Shown here in pieces: positions 47,145-58,630 of a stretch of 64,000 nucleotides of DNA; within the stretch, counting starts at the first letter, position 1; each line of letters starts with the position of its first letter. A program made the position numbers and the translations under genes. Source of the stretch: Liolophura sinensis (Eukaryota > Mollusca > Polyplacophora > Chitonida > Chitonidae); assembly GCF_032854445.1 (NCBI RefSeq), contig NC_088305.1:23419901-23483900 (forward strand), in the 5' to 3' direction. Below the pieces are notes generated by a model that searched no databases, was not told the DNA's origin, and was given only the letters and a program-made list of their open reading frames with translations.

Positions 47145-47242
47145 ACCGTGAGTTTCTTCTCACCATAATGATGGCCGCCGTCGTATTAGTTAATTATTCT
47201 TGAGTACGGCGTAAAACACCTATCAAATAAATAAATAAATAA
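47145..47242 (+). mobile_element. SINE (family 1) 3' fragment, copy B
   Basis: Counterpart of 11697-11826 with a 30-bp deletion in the CCC-rich part and a shorter AAAT tail. Confidence 0.8.
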
Positions 47243-47359
47243 ACCATCACGTTTCAACAGAACTGGGAGCTTATCACCGCCTGTAACATGAGTTATCTGT
47301 TTGGAATGATTCGTGTGTTGATTCTAGAGCAGTCTTTAAGAAGTTTTCATCACAGCTCA

Positions 47360-47890
47360 TCATGCCCACCCAGGTATCGTTTGCGTGAAGCAGAGATGTC
47401 GCGAATCTGTCTGGTTGCCTTCCATAAAAACTAATATTGAAAATGTCGCGAGAAACTGTGAACAATGTGTACGGATTGGCAAATCAACCTTCGCGCAGGC
47501 CCATTCACTGGTCAGATCAAGCTTGAAAGTAGATTGCCATGGACATCTTCGGTGAAGCCCAAGTAATTCAACATGATCAGCGATTCCTGTTAATTGTATA
47601 TGATCTCCATTCCAAGTGGCATAAAGTTGTTACGACCAATAGAATGGCTTTATACACAATTATCCGTATCTTGAAAGATCTCTTTGCTGATGTTGTTATT
47701 TCCAATAACCGCGTCCACTTTATGTACAATGAATTTGAAACTTTTCTACCAGGACAATTGGAATCTAACACCGCCGCTTGACATCTCTATCCAAAAATGA
47801 AAGCAACGGAGAAGCCGAAAAGTTCAACAGTGTTTTGAAGAATAGACTGAAATCCAGCCCCCTTTTCCACAAGGTATTCACCTTCCTCCG
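47360..47890 (+). pseudogene. Gypsy-type integrase fragment, copy B
   Basis: Same fragment as 11941-12480 but less damaged. The plus-strand frame 47539-47781 reads DIFGEAQ, FLLIVYDLHSKWHKVV, RILKDLFADVVISNNRVHF and NEFETFL, matching the integrase catalytic core (first Asp in the YDLHSKW block, second in the ISNNRVHF block where Asp is replaced by Asn). It is then out of frame for the NGEAE block. Not functional. Confidence 0.75.
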
Positions 47891-47892
47891 CA

Positions 47893-48010
47893 AAACCTCC
47901 TCTTCGGGATCAGTAGATCCAGGATAAATCCTGGGTCGAGTCACACCCAAGACTTTAAACGAGGAAGTTGCAACTTCCTCGCCTGGCGTTCAGCATGAAG
48001 GGGATAAATA
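47893..48010 (+). mobile_element. SINE (family 2) fragment, copy B
   Basis: Counterpart of 12484-12600 with GGGTCGAGTCACACCCAAGA and AACGAGGAAGTTGCAACTTC. Confidence 0.75.
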
Positions 48011-48829
48011 AATAAACAACTATATCCCCTATGGGTTAGATGACTTCACGACCCACCCTCCTATGTTTGTTAAATCACTTAAGGACCATTTCGTTTATGT
48101 TGAAATGCGGGAAAAGGTGGTGGGGCGGTCTCTGTCATGCTAAATGCTGAGGACATCCAGTCTTCAAACAATACAACCCAATCGCTATGGGTTCAACTGC
48201 AGTCTGCCAGCAACCTGTGGATTGCCCGGCTCTGCTCAAGTCGTTTAAGAGATATATTGAATCAATCAGATAAATAAAATAAACTCAACTAATATACACC
48301 ATGAAAATGATTTATGGGTAAGAATGTGTGGACAAGTTCGGCAGTTACTTACCGTAGTCGGGTGGTTTTACTCTTCCCATGGTGCTTACCGGAAGTGTAG
48401 TATTCTTGAAACCGTGTCAGCAGAATATTTAATCTGTGATTCCATCAAGCCATCAATCCGTTAACATTGATGTTACTATGACAATCTGCATTTTTCAGGA
48501 TTGGTCACGCCACGATAATTGGACTATTCATGACTTTGAAAACACCAGAATGTATCGCCTCATCCTTAGGGTTAACATGGTGTTTTAAAATGAAGTCATA
48601 AAATAGGTTAAATCATAGAATAATGGTGTAACTGATATTGGGTCATACATTTCCAAACCTGATACCGAATGTGCATGTGAGATTACGGTATTTTTGCAGT
48701 TAGTGTCAGTGAGCCAAGGCAGATTTTGGTTAAAGTCATGTCTTGTTGTAAGTGGCATCATGACATATTACATTATAAGTGAAGTCTAGTGAAAGTAAAG
48801 TCACGGTTAAGGCCAAGCAGGTGAGATTA
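48011..48829. other. Copy-B counterpart of 12601-13399
   Basis: No gene or element recognised. Confidence 0.4.
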
Positions 48830-49480
48830 ATGTATAGGTGCGATCAAGGTATAGGTGCGATCAAGGTATAGGTGCGATCAAAGTATAGGTGCGATCAAGG
48901 TATAGGTGAGATCAAAGTATAGGTAAGATCAAGGTATAGGTAAGATCAAGGTATAGGTGCGATCAAGGTATAGGTGCGATCAAGGTATAGGTGCGATCAA
49001 AGTATAGGTGAGATCAAAGCATAGGTGAGATCAAAGTATAGATGAGATCAAGGTATAGGCGAAATCGTGGTATATTAGTGAGATTACGGTAAAAGTCGCA
49101 TCATGGCATATCACGGTATAAGTCAGATCACCGTAAATTAGTGAGATCACAGTATATTAGTCAGATCACGGTATATTAGTGAGACTACGGTAGAAGTATT
49201 TATTTATTTATTTATTTGGTTGGTGTTTTACGCCGTACTCAAAATATTTCACTTATACAACGGCTGCCATCATTATGGTGAGAGGAAACCGCGCAAAGCC
49301 CGGGGGAAACCTACGACCATCCGCAGGTTACTGCCAGACCTTCCCACGTACGGCCGGAGATGAGCTGGACATGGTAAAAGTAGCATCATGGCATATCACA
49401 GGTATATTATTGATATCACGGTATATTAGTGAGATCACGGTATATAAGTGATATCACTGTTTTTTTTAAATCACCGTCTG
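48830..49480. repeat. 17-bp minisatellite with embedded SINE, copy B
   Basis: AGGTATAGGTGCGATCA units are repeated about 14 times between 48830 and 49060, against about four related units in copy A. The downstream ATATTAGTGAG part is shorter than in copy A. A family-1 SINE lies at 49196-49375. Confidence 0.85.
49196..49375 (-). mobile_element. SINE (family 1) in the copy-B minisatellite
   Basis: Counterpart of 13612-13785: GGTGTTTTACGCCGTACTCA, then CTTCCCACGTACGGCCGGAG at the other side. Confidence 0.85.
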
Positions 49481-49568
49481 TGGAAGTCAAATCATGTGAT
49501 AAGTACGCAGGTTCAAAGTGCAAGCTGGAATTACACCAGTGACACCCAAAACATGACATTCTTGTCGC

Positions 49569-49574
49569 TTTATT
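49569..49574 (-). terminator. Polyadenylation signal of the copy-B gene
   Basis: AATAAA on the minus strand about 370 bases past the stop codon at 49945-49947, conserved with 14083-14088 in copy A. Confidence 0.45.
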
Positions 49575-50444
49575 TCAATAGCATTTACAGTAATTATTGC
49601 TGCGAACAGCTTAAGTAAGCATGATGTGGCATTTCTTGTGGACAGCTGTTTAATTTTCTTACCATAATGGTTACATTACCGTTTCCCTCAAAGAAAAGTA
49701 TTACCAGAAAACATTTCTTATAACAATGAACGTGTCAGGGCTTTGTGATCTTATACTTTGTGACTTCATTTACTCGAACACTGCGTGTAGGAAAAACGCT
49801 TCTCTTACACAGCACCGTTCATCTAAGAGGAACTGTTTGTGTACAGCTTTCTGTTAGTCTACATACGAGAATGCAGCTGTACGTGTTTCACACGTCTTGC
49901 TCGTTCTAATATAGCAGCAAAATACTTGCTCATCTTGGCCCCATCTAAGATACAGGTAGCTTTATGCATGCCCTTTTCGTGCACTCCACAGTTCCGTCTG
50001 ATGTGCACGAGCACTTGTTGCATCTGTCAGTGGATTTAAAACTGTCCCCAGGTTTGTACTTGTGTCCTTTATACCAGCACCGGGGGCCTGTATTAGTAAG
50101 TTTAGCCGTATACACGCTCTGCAGATTCATATAATTCAACATTTTCAGGGAGGAAAAAAATTTCGCTTTTGATAAAAAAAATTAAGTAACACTGCACATA
50201 ATGCAGTAAAACAGAGTCACACAATATTTTCAGGCATTTTAAAACAACGATAAACGGTTTACATAGTGCACTACGGCCTTTGTGAAGTACCATAAGGTGT
50301 ACAAGTGCCATGACCCTTCTACTGTAGTACCATGTTTAGGAAATGTTGCGTTGTGTACACGGGTTTTATGTGGACATCATATCAATTCTTCATATCATAT
50401 TTGCAAGCAATGACCCAAGAGCCTTCCACCAATACAGCTGCTGT

Positions 50445-50645
50445 GAGTTCATGTCTAGCTCATACCGGCTTCTTCTTTGGCCGTAAGTGGAAAGGTTTTC
50501 CAGCAACCCGCGGATAATCGTAGGTTTCCCCCAAGCAATGCCGGGTTTCCTCCCACATTATGCTGGCCGCCGTCTAAGAAGTGAAATATTTTTTAGTACG
50601 GCGTAAAACATAAATTAAATAAATAAATAAATAAATAAATAAAAA
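50445..50645 (+). mobile_element. SINE (family 1) in intron 7, copy B
   Basis: Counterpart of 15005-15203, with GGCCGTAAGTGGAAAGGTTT and a long AAAT tail. Confidence 0.85.
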
Positions 50646-52194
50646 ACAAGAAGACCTAATAATGTCTATACATCGTCATCTATTTGCTGATAATTATTTA
50701 TGTTTATCTTCACATAATCAAAACTTACAGTATATTTTCGTGCAGCCTACGATGTTTCCTGCAGCGCAGAAGCAGGTGTTATAGCTGTAAATGTCAGGGA
50801 AACTAGTACCGACTTCATGCTAGTCACTGCCATAAAAACATCCATCTGAAAACAAGGACATCTCCCTCATCGCTAGTGTAAGATTACACCACAATTTATT
50901 TGTGTGTTTACTTATTTATTTATTCATATGACACGTTTTCAAACTTTTCACTCACATTCACTGATAGTTTTCAGTTTTATGGGTGAAGTGAAATCGGCAC
51001 CATATATGCACGCCACATTGATGGGCGATGGAGTCACAGGTTAATTGATGACTATCACCGTGCTCAAGAATATTTTACTTATGTAACGGCAATCAACGAA
51101 TACATGTACTTGTTGTTGTCACGTGGTCTCCAAAGAAAGTTACAAGGAGCAAAAAGCCCCAAGCCATCCTATGTCGTAAGGACCTCAAAAACAATGGGAG
51201 TTTATGCTGAATGAGTACGTGTACGATGTTAATTGAACATGAGCTTAAACCGACACTTCAAAACTGATACACTTTTTACATTATTCTCATTCAGGGAAAT
51301 CTGTCTTAGCGCGTCCGCCTCAATGTCGGGAAAACGTGGAATCAAACTCGATCCTTACTTGTTGTTGCCACGCTTGGCGCTCAGCACTGTGAGGTTAGGG
51401 CAAGGAAACGGAACTAGTTGGCCCAATGTCAGTATAATGTGAATGGGTGTGGCGTCGTTGTATGGTGTCTTTTGTGGCCTCAATTTGCCTTGTCACGAAA
51501 AGACACAGTATATGTACTAACACCTAATGACTGTTAAAAAATCTAATGAAAATTGTTCAGAGCGGCTTAAAACCTCACCATATATGCACATGTATATACA
51601 GATGAAAACCATTTTTTTGTCGTAAAAATAACAAACTTAATCATTTGAAGCCTGTTTTTCGTATTTTCTTTTACGTTATTGGTAGAATTGACAAAATGCA
51701 TACCAAATATGTCATTAACAGCAACTGGAACTTTAGCAACAGGCTATAAAAATATTATCACATATACAAGTTTTTGTGCCGTAATTAAATTGAGATGGTT
51801 AGACTATAATTGATTTCCCATATTTTACCTACATGCATGCCCAAATTCTGCTAAAAAAATATCCATTTTTTTACTCTCATCGAATGTAGGTCAGTCTTAT
51901 TTGTCACACTGATACATGAACAAACACTGCATTTAATTATCTATTGATGTTGTTTGTTTATTTGCATTTTTGTTGTTGTTGGGTTTTTTTTCCAGATTTT
52001 TGGCCCTACTACTTTAATTAAACTATCCATTAGTGATAAAAGTAAACATTAAATTATTATCAAAACAAAAACTTACCGGGTTTACACTCAGCATTACATC
52101 CCCCGCAATAATTAGATCTGTGGAGAAACACAATTACGAAATGTGAGAGCAGTTTGAGAAGGTAGATGTGTTAGAAACATTCAGCGACGAAAGT

Positions 52195-52280
52195 CTTGTG
52201 CATGTAAGAAATAATGACTCTATCGAGTCATTGTTGTCGATTTTAGATCGGAAAATGTGGAAGAGTTGAAGTTTTTGAGC
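52195..52280. mobile_element. Half of a MITE, copy B
   Basis: Counterpart of 16735-16815; matches one arm of the MITE at 22706-22900. Confidence 0.5.
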
Positions 52281-53074
52281 GAGGCACCGCAGGCGTCCGG
52301 GGTCTAAATTTCTATTCTTTTATACCTACTTTAAACCTTCCCTTTTATTCCACACAGAAATGGTGCAAACGAAACATCCTCCCCCATGTTGCTGCAGCCT
52401 CCCGTCCACTGTCAACACCTGTTCGAGAGCGTCATGGAAAGACAAATACACACACAAAACAGAGGAGGTGAAGTTTGTGTTGGCAGCAAATCATTTTGTC
52501 TTTATGTGTTTCTTTAATTCTTAATCAGCTATTTAATACATATCGATGAACACCAGAAATAAATATTGTCTTATTTACGAACTGGCGTGAGTTTGTTGTC
52601 GTCTGCGTTTAATGGCCTGAACACCTGTGATAACCCCGACTGTGAAATGGAGCCGTCCAAGATTGAGTGTTGTGACGCAGGTATGTTCCGAAGGGTGCGT
52701 CTCTGATTTTAGACCCGATGGCGCTCAACGTTGCATGTAATAGGGAAATCCCAAGTATAATAATATTTGGGATTTGCATCAAAACGCGTCTTTCAGTGAA
52801 GGGGGGATAACTCCTATCCACTTAGTACCATTCAGTGCGAGGTGCTGACATGTTATAAATACTCTCCAGAAATGAGGTATTGTAACGGATTCGTCTCGGT
52901 GCCACAGTAGCGTGGAGACGTAGCCATGCAACAAAAGTTTCCACACAGTGACCTTGGGTTGTTACAAATGTAACAAATACACCACTATGAATACATTTAA
53001 ATGCCGAGACAACAACGTCATCACATCGTACGTGAACATCCAATAAACTAACAGCCATGATAACGATTTTGTTC

Positions 53075-53212
53075 ATTTATTTGGTGTTTTATATTTGGCG
53101 TTGGACTACATACTATTTTCATAATATTTTCATTTATGGCGAGCAGCATTATGTTGGGAGGAAACCGGACAAAGGCTGGAGGAAACCCACGACCATCCAC
53201 AGGTTCCATGCA
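53075..53212 (-). mobile_element. SINE (family 1) diverged fragment, copy B
   Basis: Counterpart of 17612-17745 in intron 5. Confidence 0.7.
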
Positions 53213-54177
53213 TTAATGCCTTTGTAAAGATAACTTAATACTTCCTATCTACACTGATACCCATTAACACACGATTGTCTTTAATATTTTATATAATATT
53301 TTTCTATTGTGGAGAAAAACACACAAAAAGCACGCTATTACTCACACGCATCTGGTCCCAGCTGGGCATTTGGCACTCCAACACGGATCCACCAAGCAGT
53401 CGACAAGAGGCTTGTCAGGGGGACAGTCTACGATGGACAAAAACACCAGAGTTCACTTGTTTACAAACGTTTTGTAATTTTAAGGCTTCCAAGTCGAATT
53501 TTAGAGGCCTACTGCTTTCATAAAATCTGCTATTTTTCTTCTTTGTTGACGTACACTGGTCATTATCAAATCGCCTGGGGATCATGATGGTCTGTAAAGG
53601 CCAAGCTCCGCTCATATACTTAGCCGCCATATTGGACATACAAAGATATGTAGAAAATTTATCTTCTCTAAACCGCTAATCCGATTGCCTCATATTCTGA
53701 TACGAATGAGCACATCTAATGGGGATACTAAGTTTGAAAAAATGTATATAAATCGGCAAAACTGTGCAAACTCGGTGTTAGTCGACTATTCCACTTGATG
53801 TCTAAATTTTATCAAAAAAAAAACTTACCAGGTTTCCACTCAGCGTTACATCCACCGCAATAATTAGCTCTGTGGAGAAACAATCAAACAAGAGAGCAGT
53901 TGTGGGAAAAACGAAATGCTAAAAATATTCAACGACGAAATACACATCACAGTGGAATAAATTTAACGGATTCGTGCCTTGGTGCCACACAGTTAAAAAT
54001 TCAAAGTAGTGCAAACAATCGGTTGCATTGTAACAAATGTTTTCGAAAGGTGACCTTATGTTGCTACAAGTGTAACATGTAGACTACAATGAATGCATTT
54101 AAAACCCACGAAAATACCTCTTACGTAAATTTATAAACCAGTAAGCTGATACCTTCTGAAAACTGATTCTTGAATAC

Positions 54178-54418
54178 TACATGGCTCAGTTGGTTAGCTG
54201 GGTAGCGCAGCGTAATGATCCAGAAGCCTCTCACCATTGCGCTCAGACTGGCTTCCTCTCCGGCCGTACGCTGGAAGGTCTGCCAGCAACATGCGGATGC
54301 TCGTGGGGCTCCACCGGGCTCTGTCCGGTTTCCTCCCACCATAAGCTGGCCGCCGTTGTATAAGTGAAATATTCTTGAGTACGGTGAAACACCAATCAAA
54401 TAAATAAATAAATAAATA
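54178..54418 (+). mobile_element. SINE (family 1), near full length, copy B
   Basis: Counterpart of 18727-18973 in intron 3; the head reads GGCTCAGTTGGTTAGCTGGG. Confidence 0.9.
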
Positions 54419-55087
54419 TTGTATGCGTGGCCCACCAGCTGAGGATTTCAACCAGCGATCTTTGGATTCCCCGTCCTTAACGATACTATATAAAATAGAA
54501 ATTTCTGTCAGCCCGTAGAAATTTAGAGCTATATTTTATACTGTTATTTTCGCTCCCAGTTTCCCAAGTCAGGTTTCTGTGGTATCCAGAAAAGACCAAA
54601 AGAAGGCACAAAGGGGACACAAAAGTACCAGGCCCTGCTATATAAGATACATCAACAGCCCTGCTCGCAGACACACAAGATTTACACAAGGATGGTTACA
54701 TTTCGAGCTCTTTTCTATATACATGTAAAAATACTTACACGCATGTTGTTCCACCCGGGCACTTGGCACTCCAACACGGATCCACAAAGCAGTTGACACG
54801 AGGCTTGTCAGGGGGACAAGCTGCGATTGCATGTTTAAGGGGGAAAAGGAACAGAATTGACTTCCTCTACAAACAGCCTGCAGCTTTTTAAGAGGTGGGT
54901 TTGGAACATTTCAATTGACTGGTGTCTTTCTGGATGTACCATCAGGCTTGTATCCTTTAGTTGGCTTTACATTAACTATAATTTAGGAGAAAACTTGAAT
55001 TATTTATTTATTTGCTGATATTATGGGTCCTTAACGTCATAATCAGTAAGGTCTTCTTATTCACGTGCTTCATAGGTCAGATTTATA

Positions 55088-55290
55088 ATAGTGCAAAAGG
55101 AACCCAGTAAATAAACGCATAGTGCATGAGTTACACACTGGCTTCATTGCTTTTCGAACGTTGGCCGCCGTCGTATAAGTGAAATATTCTTGTGTACGGC
55201 GTAAAACACCAATCAATTAAACAAATAAATCATTGTTTATCGCGGGTCATCATTCATCCCACGTAACCACCGGTTTGCTATCAGATCACA
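55088..55290. repeat. Single copy of the block duplicated at 19.6-20.1 kb
   Basis: Holds one family-1 SINE 3' end (55164-55225). It shows the ancestral single-copy state, or the outcome of a deletion between the two blocks. Confidence 0.7.
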
Positions 55291-55394
55291 GGTGTTCAGG
55301 TGACGCGTTGTCTGCTTCACTCATCGGGATTTAAAATCCAGTCTCAGTGTCAGAGTCCAACTCTCTACCATCTGAGATATTGGTGATTCCTCGC

Positions 55395-56394
55395 TTGTTA
55401 CTACTCGTATGAGAACTAGAAAGCTGGTCCCATTACACCATTCTATGGAAGCCGGGTAAGGCCATCATTATATCATCGTACTATCTTTTCTGACACTTTC
55501 TCTGACACTTCTGACAATAACAACACCGCGTCGAGCAAACGCCCTTTGTCCCAAACTTTTAAAACGAAGAGAGGCATGTTTCCATTTTCAGTAAAACGGA
55601 TTAAATTTTACGAACTACTGGATTTATTTTTACACTGAAATTTGTTATTTGCATTAATATATCTATTAAAGCTTCTAAATGAAATGTTTCAAGTATCTGC
55701 ACAAAATTATTTGTTTAAATCGGTATATAGTACATTACTGGGGATTTTTGTGGCCGGTGGTATTTCTTCAGTGAAACAGTGTGTTGGGAAATATTTTCCT
55801 TGAGTCCCTCAATATATCAAGCTTTGCTGGTAGAAGTGTTTGAAGGCTGTACAAACATAGAAATTTGCACCATTCTTTCAGGCAAACGTAGGTTAAATTA
55901 TTGGGTACCCTTTGAACTCGAAAATACTTACTAAATTGGTTTATGCAAACATGGACGACAATGCGAACATAAACGATTATCCAAAGTAAACGTATGTGGC
56001 AGACCCATGTCGTTTGTCACGGCATCATGTGGAATGGACGACACCATAAGAGCTTCATATAAGATCACATCAATATCGCTAATCTATTAGTGAAATACAT
56101 AGTTTCACAAGCCTATACATGTGCGTCGCATACGTATTAATTACGGTGAATTAAAATATTTACAAAAATTCGTCCAAATTTAGTCGCTAAAACGGCGATT
56201 TTATGAAACGAATGACTCTTGCCAAACAATGAAACCACTGAGTGAGTCTGTGGTTTCGGTGATCACCTCAGGCGGTAACTGTGACATAAATGCAGAGATT
56301 TTACTTTCTAGAGAGAGTAAATTGTTCGAAAGTATGTGTGCTCAGTAAAGTTAAGGTGTCAGTTTAGGAAGGATTCAGTGAATTTGTACATATA
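55395..56394. other. Intron 2 of the copy-B gene beyond the duplication
   Basis: Unique sequence, AT-rich, no element recognised. It begins where homology with copy A ends. Confidence 0.5.
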
Positions 56395-56615
56395 TGTATC
56401 AAATGATCCAGCAGCCTCTCAACAATGCCGTCGATGTGAGTTCAAGTCCAGCTCATGCTGACTTTCGCTCCGTCTGTACGAGGAAAGGTCTTACAGCTGC
56501 CTGCGGACAGTTGTGGTTTTCTCCCGATCTCTGCCAGGTTTCATCCCACCATAACGCTAGCTGCTATCGCATAAATGAGATAGTCTTGAGTACGACGTAA
56601 AACACCTCTAAATTA
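56395..56615 (+). mobile_element. SINE (family 1), intron 2 of copy B
   Basis: B box GTGAGTTCAAGTCCAGCTCA, body GGAAAGGTCTTACAGCTGCC, end GTCTTGAGTACGACGTAAAA. The tail is degraded. Confidence 0.8.
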
Positions 56616-56736
56616 ATGAATATTTATGTGCACCGAATGTAGTGGAAGAAAACTCGGGGAATGTAGAATTACTTAATTGAATCGATTTTGTGTTACATAC
56701 CTGGGATGATTTTAGCAACAGACTGTGCACCAGCGT

Positions 56737-57656
56737 CTAGAAACAAGATAAAACATGACAGTTAGCCGGGAAAAAGCCCGACACGACTAACATACTGATT
56801 CTCAATTACTCGTTTAGAACATATCTTGTGTCCTTCCATCATCATTGGAAACTGTCGAGTGCTACTCTTTGTATGAAGCCCTGTTAAGCCCTTACTTTAC
56901 TTTCTTAATTCTTTGGCCGTTTTGTTGAACCTTGCTTTGTAAACCGAGCTTGCGATTATTGACCTAGAACGTCCATTTTGGTTGACGGTTGGAATATGAA
57001 TGTCTTTCTCGACGCATAGATTATCAGGCACTACTTCTGGATAGAGGAACTTCAAGGTCAAGGTTAGTCAGCAATACTGAAGACGTCTGGCTAAAACAGT
57101 CAACAGCTTTATGAACCACTGTAACAAACACAGGACATCATGAAGTAGAGGAAATTTCTTCATTTTGAATATTATTATTAGAGAACATAAACAGCGAATC
57201 AATCAGTCGAGAGTCATTTACGACAATATGCATATAACCATATGCAACTCGTAGACCATGAAGGAGCCTTTATAGTCTAAAACAATGTAAAACACCGTTT
57301 CCAAAAGAATAATAAGGAAAATGAATAGCAAATAAAGCTAAATTTAATACATGTGAAAGAAGGCATCATCAGTTTTCATAATTGAAGAAAATAAGTCGAT
57401 ATTCTAGTCATGCCAATTAATTAACATTACCAACCTGTAAGCCGTGAAAAGTTTCTAGATAGAATATAAATATTTGAATATAAGTCGTTTTGATTGCAAC
57501 TCTTCATGAAAGCACCATGCCTTTGTATTATGAATGCAAAGAAGAAATCAAATAAATAAGGAGCTACTATTAAATTATCCAGTGAAATGAAGTCATCTTG
57601 GGTAATAAAAAGTCAAGGAAACCTGTTCTGTACTTATGTGATTATAAATATCGTAC
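56737..57656. other. Intron 1 of the copy-B gene
   Basis: No exon, SINE or other element recognised between the signal-peptide exon and exon 2. Confidence 0.5.
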
Positions 57657-57751
57657 CTGCGACTGTCAGGAGCACAACAACAACATGAAAAAAACCCATG
57701 GTTTGTGTGATGTGTGGCTGCAGAAAAGAAAAAAGAACCACGCACGTAAAT

Positions 57752-58000
57752 TAGTATTTATTTGATTGGCTTTTTACGCCGTTTTTACGAATATTTCACT
57801 GATACGACGGCGACTAGCATTATGGTGGGAGGAAACCAGCCAGAGCCTGGGAGAAACAAGCGACCATCCGCAGATTGCAGACAGGCCTTCCCTCCTGCGA
57901 CCGGAACGGAAGAAAGCATGAGCTGGAGGTGAATTCATTTACCTCACTAGTGAGAGGCTCGTGAGTCATTGTGCCGCGCTGGCGTGCTAACCCGCAACAG
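57752..58000 (-). mobile_element. SINE (family 1) just upstream of the copy-B signal exon
   Basis: Minus orientation: TTTATTTGATTGGCTTTTTA, CGACGGCGACTAGCATTATG, then AGTGAGAGGCTCGTGAGTCA and the tRNA-like head near 57995. It lies between the ATG exon and any upstream promoter or untranslated exon. Confidence 0.85.
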
Positions 58001-58409
58001 GTATGAAAACAAGTCTTTATATAAACATAGGATGCATTTATCTGATTGCCTGTTTACTACATAATAGTAAACCTACCGACAGTCAGGTTTATGAATCGAG
58101 AATAAAACCCTAACTGAGGTAAATTGACAAGAGGCGATCATTTAACATGTATCACACTGTCGTCGTTGCTCTGGTTTTACTCTCGTTGCTGTTTGTCTTA
58201 TTTATATAAATCAGCTAAATGTACAAGAAATGTTGACGCACATGTATCTCAGAAGACTCGCATTATTAAGAAGGCACGTTGTTGATACGGAATTATATCC
58301 AGTAATGAAACAGAAATGCATCTGAACCAACTTTAGAAAGTAAAACGTAGTACTTTCAACGCTAAATAAATGTACGTTGTACATAATGTCGTATGATTAT
58401 ATTGGAAAA

Positions 58410-58630
58410 GGAGGTAGCCGGATGGTTAGAGTGCTAGCGCAACACAATACCCTTGGAGGGTCTCATCATTGCGTTCGCTGTTCAAGTCATGCTGACCTCC
58501 TCTCTGGGAATGTCTGTCAGCAACCTGCAGATGGTTGTGAGTTTCGACGGCTCGGCCCGGTTTTGTGTTACCATAATGCTGTCTGCCGTCGTATAAATGA
58601 AATGACCTTCAGAACGCAGTAAAATGCTAT
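58410..58630 (+). mobile_element. SINE (family 1), diverged
   Basis: Head GGATGGTTAGAGTGCTAGCG, B-box region GTTCAAGTCATGCTGACCTC, end GTCTGCCGTCGTATAAATG. No long AAAT tail. Confidence 0.8.

Larger units (their letters stand above)
43832..55394. repeat. Segmental duplication, copy B
   Basis: Collinear with copy A. It starts just after the 90-bp minisatellite at the point equivalent to base 1. It ends at about 55394, after which sequence differs from that after copy A. It lacks the LTR element, the 2-kb stretch 7690-9713 and one of two local tandem blocks at 19.6-20.1 kb. Confidence 0.9.
49945..57717 (-). pseudogene. Secreted cysteine-rich protein gene, copy B: all eight coding exons, nonsense codon in exon 7
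   Basis: Minus-strand exons: 57717-57657 (ATG at 57699), 56736-56701, 54820-54739, 53869-53829, 53427-53346, 52117-52077, 50845-50729 and 50087-49945 (stop). All junctions have AG/GT and the phases agree, for a nominal 194 residues. Exon 1 encodes a signal peptide (MGFFHVVVVLLTVA), exon 2 a short linker (AGAQSVAKIIP), and the rest the same four domains as copy A. Exon 7 has an in-frame TAG at 50822-50820 where copy A has TAC, cutting the product to about 116 residues before both VWC-like domains. A cysteine is lost in exon 4 (NAEW for NAEC) and another in exon 7 (Tyr). A strong polypyrimidine-AG site right before 57717 implies an upstream untranslated exon. A truncated secreted protein with the two NYCGGC domains remains possible. 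Confidence 0.85.
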
